Below, piece after piece: positions 21,889-64,000 of a stretch of DNA of 64,000 nucleotides (position 1 is the first letter of the stretch; each line of letters starts with the position of its first letter). Under the pieces are notes generated by a model, which saw nothing but the letters and a program-made list of their open reading frames with translations, did not search any database and was not told the DNA's origin. Source of the stretch: Siphlonurus alternatus (Eukaryota; Arthropoda; Insecta; Ephemeroptera; Siphlonuridae). The stretch lies in assembly GCA_949825025.1 (NCBI GenBank), contig OX463779.1, positions 42,292,249 to 42,356,248 of the forward strand. The letters run 5' to 3'. A program made the translations under genes and the position numbers.

Positions 21889-23511
21889 TGTTGGACGTGA
21901 GTGTTGTTTTGCACAAGAAAGTACCTGGCCTTGCATTTTTGCATCGTAAGGAGTGTTCATGAAGGACTTACCACAGATTTTAGTAGAAATATAAAATACT
22001 TTATTTTGGGTATCAAATTATGGTGATAAATATTTCTAAACTAAAATCTAGGCCAACTCCTTTGTGAATAATTCCTATATGTTTTCAATTTTTCTATAAT
22101 TTTGTGCCTAAGAATAATATATTTCAGAAAACACCATAAAATGAAGAGTATTCAATGTACGAAATTTGATATAAATTTTCGTAAAGTTATTCTGAATTAT
22201 ATTCTCAGGTAATGAATTATAACTTGATAAAAATTTCAATAAGTGAATACTGTATCTTGGAAGACTATATACCGTGTACTGCATGTATGTCGAATGCTTT
22301 GCTTTATTGATATGAAACAAAAAAATTATATGGAAACTAACAAGAACTAGAATTCATATACGAACATTACATATTAGCAAAATTCAAAGGCTAGTACTTT
22401 TATTATTTATAATACTTTTTATGGATATATGGCTTTGAAAATAATGAATACTACAGCATATAAAGGCTATTATGAATTAATGTCTTTTATAATTGTAATG
22501 ATCTTTCTACAGAAATTGACTTTTGATATAAACTGTATGTAACGGGAAAAGGGCCTCAAAATTCCATTGGTTTAAAATTCATGAAAACCTCAGTTCGTGT
22601 ACTTTTCTTTAGGCTTGAAGCTTTTGAGAAATATTTTTCAATAGACATGAGTTTTTTCCCCCATTACCACTTCAAAATGTGTTCCACTCCATACCTTACA
22701 AACTTTTTACGTACAGTATTCATAATTAATTTCATTGTATTTTTTTAAACTTTTCAGCAATAATTTAGTTATCAACTGTCTAAATTGTACACATCATGTC
22801 ATTCACGTCTTTTAGATTAAAATAAATGTTCTGTAATTTTTATTAGCAAATCTTGAGAATTTTAAGTCTATTTGGGATACTGGTTTTCTGATGTCACAAA
22901 CTTTTCCTTTTTCCGCTGATACAATCCATAAATTGAGAGAGGCACGGGATGTAATATAAGTCGTAGGCTGAATAAATTTGATACAATTTCATAAGGCTGT
23001 GTTGATGTAATTGCACGTAATAAATTACTGTATACACTACAGTACTATATAATAAATGGTATTGTTCATAAAATAGATTTGATTTAAATTTTGTTCTATG
23101 TTTTTCTTATTGTACTGTGTAAGTGTGTACAGTATAATAAAAATAAATGTGAATTAAAATGGTTATTTGAAATTCATTTTCATAAGAATATTGAAGCAAA
23201 TACATATATATGAATAGTTTAGAGGTCTAATATCATAGCTTCCGTGTCTGTTATTGCTTGTTTATTTTATGCATTTTCTTTAGATGGTAGACTTTAATTT
23301 TTTTGCAGAGTTAATTAAGAGTTGAAATTAGCTACAAGGACATAATTATCTTCTGCTTCTTTTCTTATGCCCATTTTTTGGCATTTAAGCCATTTTACTG
23401 CTAGCAAGCCAATAGAGAAAGGATTCTTTCTTTTCTCTCTTTACATTGTCAGGCAACGAATCAAGTTCGCAGTTAATGCAGAGCATCTAAATAGATGCCC
23501 TCTGTCATGAG

Positions 23512-23520
<9 letters not shown>
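21889..23520. other. CRIPT: Downstream of CRIPT, AT-rich
   Basis: Should include the CRIPT 3' untranslated region. Several AATAAA hexamers occur (for example near 22820, 22970 and 23020), but the cleavage site cannot be chosen. No other gene seen. Confidence 0.45.
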
Positions 23521-23547
<27 letters not shown>

Positions 23548-23655
23548 TTGACGCCGTTATTACCCTTTCGGGTGTGGCCAGGCCGATATTTTAGCCTTTT
23601 CAGTAGGAGTTATCTTGCGACCATGCTGGGGCTTACCAGGCTCCCAGAACTCGGA
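23548..23655 (-). mobile_element. SINE tail fragment, same family as the 1276 element
   Basis: The reverse complement of GGTAAGCCCCAGCATGGTCG, then CAAGATAACTCCTACTG and GGCCTGGCCACACCCGAAAG, matches the 3' half of the 1276-1655 SINE. A (TA)n run lies just upstream at 23515-23546. Confidence 0.75.
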
Positions 23656-24088
23656 TTATTATTTTTACATAATATATATAATATCACTATTTTGGATTTT
23701 AAACTTCTTCTGATAGCATTCAAGATAGTCATGACCTGCATCTAATCTGAATTTAGCAGTGTGTCTGTGAGTCTATTGTAGTTATGAGTTTTAGCTAATT
23801 TAAATATATTGTCCCCCTACACTTAAGTACTTGCTTGTTCTTTCCAAGCTAAGTTAACTTTTTGTTTCACATACTGCACTATTAATAATAATATTATAAT
23901 TATATGAATCATACACTTATTTTATTATAAAAAATATTGATTTTTTTTCATTTTTACAAGCACAGTACCAATCAGTCCACTTAACTGTTCTTTATTATAT
24001 CAGGCCCAGAAGAAGGGAAGGGGGAGTTGCGACTTCTAAATAAAAACAGTATGTACAGTAGTGCATGATTTGGAAGAAAAAATAAGCT

Positions 24089-24302
24089 TCACTCTCTAAG
24101 AGTCTGTAACTCTGTATCAATCTGGCCATACAAGCTACTCCGTAGATGTGAAAATATATCCCCCCCCCTCCCCTCCGTCTTGCTGTGGGGCCCCCCAGAC
24201 CCAGACCTCGCAACACAAGCAAAAATCTGCCCCTCCAACTCCCTCTTCCGATCCATTGAGCTTCTCTGGACCAAACACAGAGAGGACATTTTCCTCCCAG
24301 AC
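24089..24302 (-). CDS. Possible terminal exon of an unknown gene
   Basis: After the acceptor CTACTAGCAG at 24303 the minus strand stays open as SGRKMSSLCLVQRSSMDRKR, then ELEGQIFACVARSGSGG, and ends GQIDTELQTLRE at a stop at 24089-24091. AATAAA on the minus strand follows at about 23991-23996. It is G/C-rich against its surroundings. All three frames are open for part of the way and a run of C lies inside, so the frame is not certain. No upstream exon was found before the PDZ gene's 3' end, and I do not recognise the protein. Confidence 0.3.
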
Positions 24303-24329
24303 CTGCTAGTAGTTTTAAATAATAATAAT

Positions 24330-25550
24330 AAAAAAATTGTTGAGAGCTGGAGCAAACAAAAGCTTAATTTAGAAAATTGCAACAATTAGTGCACTTTAAA
24401 TCTCAAAACCTGAAATTATTTAAAATAATATTGAAATATTTATTAATTACTTTACACACAGTTTTACATTTCTAAATCACAAAATTAAATATAATTAATG
24501 AAAGGTTTATACAAAAAAATAAACATAAAAAAATAATATGTAAAGCAATTTTTAATGGATTAAAAATCAGTACAATATTTACAATAATTAATATAAAAAA
24601 TAGTTTGAGCAAACGAGCTTACTTATATAAATATTATGTGCTCTTTTTTTCTCTCTCTAATAAATCTATTTAGATAATAATATAAGAAATAACAATAATC
24701 CATATTGATCCTTTAAGTTAAAAGCTTCTTTCTTAATGCAATAATATCTATGTTATTCTGATAATGTATAATTTTATTTGCCAGATACCACATATACGTT
24801 TATAACTAAAATATGTTACTCAGTTTTTTTTTTTTTTTTTTTTTTTTAATTGTATGTAACAATATAATTGTCAAAAATGGAACAAAAATAATATGTATAT
24901 TTACAGCAAACTTGATAAAAGTTATGCACAATGGATCATGGATTTCTTACATTTATTTAATTTATTTTATTCAGCTAAGAGCTAGGTTATATATTTTCAA
25001 TTTTTATTTATTTATTTTTTATTATTTCCTTGTGGTATTTAAAGGAGCGTAAAACTTTTGGCAAAATATGTATGTAATTTTTCTCTTTTGACTGATACTT
25101 TTTTATTTTGCATATGTATGTGTCATTCATTTAAACCTGTTTTTATTGATATAGATTTTGGTATGGAATTTGATTATATAATGTTATTATGACATTATCA
25201 GACAATTAATGTAAGTGAAGTCAATTTAATGTCAAATTCCAATCTAAAAACAGGGATAAATAGTTAGCAAAAAGTTGATAGTATTGGGTGAAAGAAGATA
25301 ATTATATCTGCAATTGTTGTCAAACATTTCATGCTGATTTTGTGTTTTCATTTTTGACTTGTTCCTCATGATTTTGTCCAATCACAGATAATTAATGATT
25401 TAAGACTTCCCCCTGAGATTTTTTTTTATCCAATACAAATTATTATAAAATGTTTTAAAAATACATAATATAAAAATGAGCACACTTACAAAAATAAATG
25501 TCAACTCTTTGATAATAAGAATAATATTATGGCATATTTTATATTATACC
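24330..25550. other. Gene-free AT-rich stretch
   Basis: Very AT-rich with a T run at 24823-24847. No coding signal or repeat family recognised. Confidence 0.5.
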
Positions 25551-25555
25551 TCAAC

Positions 25556-26217
25556 CTTACTTAAAGTAAAGTGCGCGCTAGAAAAAAAAGTTGAGTTAGT
25601 ATTTTCTAAAAATAGTTCAAGTAGTCCTCCATATCAAACCAAAATTCAAAAAATTCTATCTCAAATAGGTTTGCCAGAAAAAAATTCCAAAGTCAGAGTG
25701 AACGCGTCGCTTAACATGGGGCCTTACCTGACAAAAACCCTCGAATATCTCGAAAAAATACACCGTTAGGTGGTATGAAAAAAATATAGTGATGTTCTAT
25801 GACCCAAGCTTTAACCAAAAACCGACTAAAAAAAATTTCTCTCGAATCCATTTTTCCGTAAAAAAATCAAGAAAATCTACCATGTTATTCCCATAAAAAT
25901 TTTGATTATTTTTTTACGGAAAAATGGAATCGAGAGAAATTTTTTTTAATCGGTTTTTGGTTAAAGCTTGGGTCATAGAAAATCACTATATTTTTTTCAT
26001 ACCACCTAACGGTGTATTTTTTCGAGATATTCGAGGGTTTTTGTCAGGTAAGGCCCCATGTTAAGCGACGCGTTCACTCTGACTTTGGAATTTTTTTCTG
26101 GCAAACCTATTTGAGATAGAATTTTTTGAATTTTGGTTTGATATGGAGGACTACTTGAACTATTTTTAGAAAATACTAACTCAACTTTTTTTTCTAGCCC
26201 GCACTTTACTTTAAAAC
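25556..26217. mobile_element. Near-perfect palindromic element, 660 bp
   Basis: Arms of about 310 bases match almost base for base (ends TTAAAGTAAAGTGCGCGCTA and its near reverse complement, inner GAATCCATTTTTCCGTAAAA), with a spacer of about 40 bases. TTAA stands at both ends, which could be a TTAA target duplication. No protein-coding capacity. The low divergence between arms points to recent origin or gene conversion. Confidence 0.9.
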
Positions 26218-26419
26218 ATCAATACAGTACAGAAATAATGGCACCAATGGAAAATAAAATGACATTATGAATATTAGTTTGATTATAATTATATAAAATA
26301 AACATTATTTTCACATTTTTTTTTTTTTTTTATTATTATAGTAAACACTTTATTTTTAAGCACTTCAATGGCCTGAAAAGTTATTTATTAAATTTAATGA
26401 AAATAAACCATTTCGGTTG

Positions 26420-26679
26420 TGATATATATTTTAAAGGAAAGGATAGGGATAACCAGCAAGGCCTTACCGATCGAGAAGTCACAGAAGGAGAAATTTGCGG
26501 TCACAGGTTCACTCGAAAAATAGTTAAATATCTACATTTTGAATGTAGATTCAAATGTATGAATGTTCAAAATATTTAACTATTTTTCGAGTGAACCTGT
26601 GACCGCAAGATTTTCTACTTCTGTGACTTCTCAATCGGTAAGGCCTTGCTGGTTATTCCTATCCTTTCCTTTAAAATAT
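26420..26679. mobile_element. Palindromic element, 260 bp
   Basis: Ends TTTTAAAGGAAAGGATAGGG and its near reverse complement; the arms also share GGTCACAGGTTCACTCGAAA. Arms about 110 bases. Lies about 200 bases from the larger palindrome but is unrelated in sequence. Confidence 0.88.
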
Positions 26680-27368
26680 ATATGAAAAGTTATTTAATAT
26701 ATTTATGTTTTTACATTATATTTATTTTATATGCTCGTTCAGGGCATATTTATAGGGTCAATTAATTAACTGTTGGCTTTTTAAATACGAGTCATAAATC
26801 ATATATATATTTGACTATTGCAACATTCACATGATGGTGCTTAATACGAATCTGTTGGCGACTGATAATGTTATTCTCATGAAGTGTCATCAACATATCT
26901 GTATTCAACATTGCCATATGAACATACAATATGAAGCATCCCCAGAATTGATAAAAAAAAACTGTACAATTCAAATCTTCATGGGGCAAAAAGTAGTATG
27001 CATACAAAAAATTTAATTACGTAAAAAAAAATCTTAAAATTAGAAAGTTATTGAAAATATAATAAGTATTCCATGCATTCCTTTATAATAACAATTGGTT
27101 ATATTGAAGTTATCACAATTATATTTTACATTTTTTTACAAAATCCATATCCATTTTATTACAAATATATAATCTGGAATTATAGAATTGATATATTATT
27201 TAATTAAAATGCTCATAATATAAACACTATTTAAAATAATTACCTGTTTTTAAACTGATTCAAAATTTAAAATTATAAATTGTCTTACTATTTTGTTGTT
27301 ATATGAAACATTTTTTTTTTTTAAAAAAAGGTGGGTTTATGATTGAATAATACAGAGAGATTGTTATT
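26680..27368. other. 3' flank of the PDZ gene
   Basis: AT-rich. Likely contains the 3' untranslated region of the minus-strand PDZ gene; no convincing poly(A) site could be fixed. No other gene seen. Confidence 0.45.
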
Positions 27369-63029
<35,661 letters not shown>

Positions 63030-63300
63030 GGTACACTTTGAACAATTCTCAGCTTCGCATTATAAACAATCACTTTACCACTATTTTTTTTTTTTAAATT
63101 AACACAATATTTTTACTAGCTTTATTTAGTAAGCACACTACTGATGGGCGTCCTCAGCACTGTATGTTGGCAGCTTTGTGTTTTAAAAAAGGTGGAAGGT
63201 GCATAGAGAGAGAGGGAACTATAGTGGAGGGGAAGAAGAGAGAGAGCCTATAGGTATTATCCAAGGTCGGCAGGTAAGTCCACATACTCAACTTCCCCTC
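63030..63300. promoter_or_regulatory. 5' flank of the PDZ gene
   Basis: On the minus strand TTTATAATGCG lies about 30 bases before the start codon and could act as a TATA element, but that would leave almost no leader. A strong plus-strand donor CGGCAG|GTAAGT at about 63268 suggests a divergent transcript starting in the GAGAGAGAG-rich block. Both are inferences from motif and position. Confidence 0.3.
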
Positions 63301-63644
63301 CTCCTCTCTTCCCCCCCTCCTTTCCATCTCTCCTTCATTGAAATGCTGGGACGCATTCCATGGGACCAGCAGCAGCCGCTGCGGAGTGCCAGCAGAAGAA
63401 GAGAGCCCACCTCTTGTTGCTGTTGTGGCCCCGAGGGGACCTTATACCTTCGCCTGATGATGGACCTTCTCCTTCTCAGCACAGATTAGAGCTAAACATT
63501 CTTTCAATATTTGTGGGACCTGTTACATCAAAAATTTTATATTATAAAATATTCTCGTGTTTAAACTGTTTAAAGTAAATTAATGATATTTTAATAATTA
63601 CAGTATTTTAATTTATGCAATACTTGAATAAAATGATGCATGCA

Positions 63645-63771
63645 AACTCCTCGCCTCTGAAAAGTTACTTTCTGCAGGCTTGTTATTAATCACCATGTGC
63701 ATGTTATTCTTACGGGACATGGTGATTAACAAGGCTGCAAAAGGGAAATTTACAGAGGCGAGGAGTGTACA
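63645..63771. mobile_element. Palindromic MITE, 'GTCGCC' family, copy 8
   Basis: ACTCCTCGCCTCTGAAAAGT at the left, TTTACAGAGGCGAGGAGTGT at the right, central CACCATG / CATGGTG. Confidence 0.85.
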
Positions 63772-64000
63772 TTATATTATATATAGTAATTAAAATTAGC
63801 ATTGAATTTTAATTATTCCTTAACTATATTATTTAAATAATTTCCATTAAATGGCAAGATAATTAAACAATTAATGAACAATAAACCCCCCGAGAGGCAA
63901 GAAATTAAACCACTCCAACCGATTTTTTTTTACGACATTTTTATTCACTGTACAAACACAAAATATACAGTGTATAGTAATATCTGCATGGCTAAACATC

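Noticed and set aside
25476..25769. 97-codon plus-strand frame
   Set aside because: Lies largely in one arm of the 660-bp palindrome, and no protein family is recognised.

Overview
The window is nuclear DNA from an invertebrate animal. It is AT-rich (about 30% GC by eye) and full of microsatellites, SINEs and foldback (inverted-repeat) DNA elements. Genes are split into short exons with GT-AG introns. The three intact genes recognised here are animal genes: the DNA/RNA-binding protein KIN17, the PDZ-binding protein CRIPT, and a long single-PDZ membrane protein resembling arthropod 'big bang'/AHNAK-like proteins. An arthropod is my best guess, but nothing in the sequence fixes the phylum.

Layout. 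(1) 1-6389, minus strand: KIN17, six coding exons, the last one cut by the window start. (2) 6.4-10.4 kb: foldback repeats. (3) 10.4-16.6 kb, minus strand: exons of an unrecognised gene with a poly(A) signal at 10439-10444, then three exons clearly derived from the N-terminal half of phosphatidylinositol 4-kinase beta. These carry two in-frame TAG codons and frame breaks, and no kinase domain follows. (4) 18.9-21.9 kb, plus strand: CRIPT, one probable untranslated exon and two coding exons. (5) About 24 kb, minus strand: a possible terminal exon of an unknown gene. (6) 27.4-63.0 kb, minus strand: the PDZ protein gene, seven coding exons over about 35.7 kb whose splice phases all agree and give 1233 residues (signal peptide, short ectodomain, transmembrane helix, PDZ domain, long Ser/Thr/Pro-rich tail with a 12-residue tandem repeat). 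Its introns hold most of the mobile DNA.

Mobile DNA is the other main content: two short hAT-type elements with perfect 8-bp target duplications; a 3.2 kb element with 600-bp inverted ends that begin with an 11-unit array of GGAAAACTCGGAGC; a 660-bp near-perfect palindrome; an eight-copy palindromic MITE family; a MITE family carrying TGACGTCA; and SINEs with tRNA-like and 5S-rRNA-like heads, several sharing one core.

Functionally the loci look like independent housekeeping or cell-junction genes. CRIPT binds PDZ proteins in other animals and sits beside a PDZ gene here, but that adjacency is probably chance. I found no virus, operon, CRISPR or toxin system.
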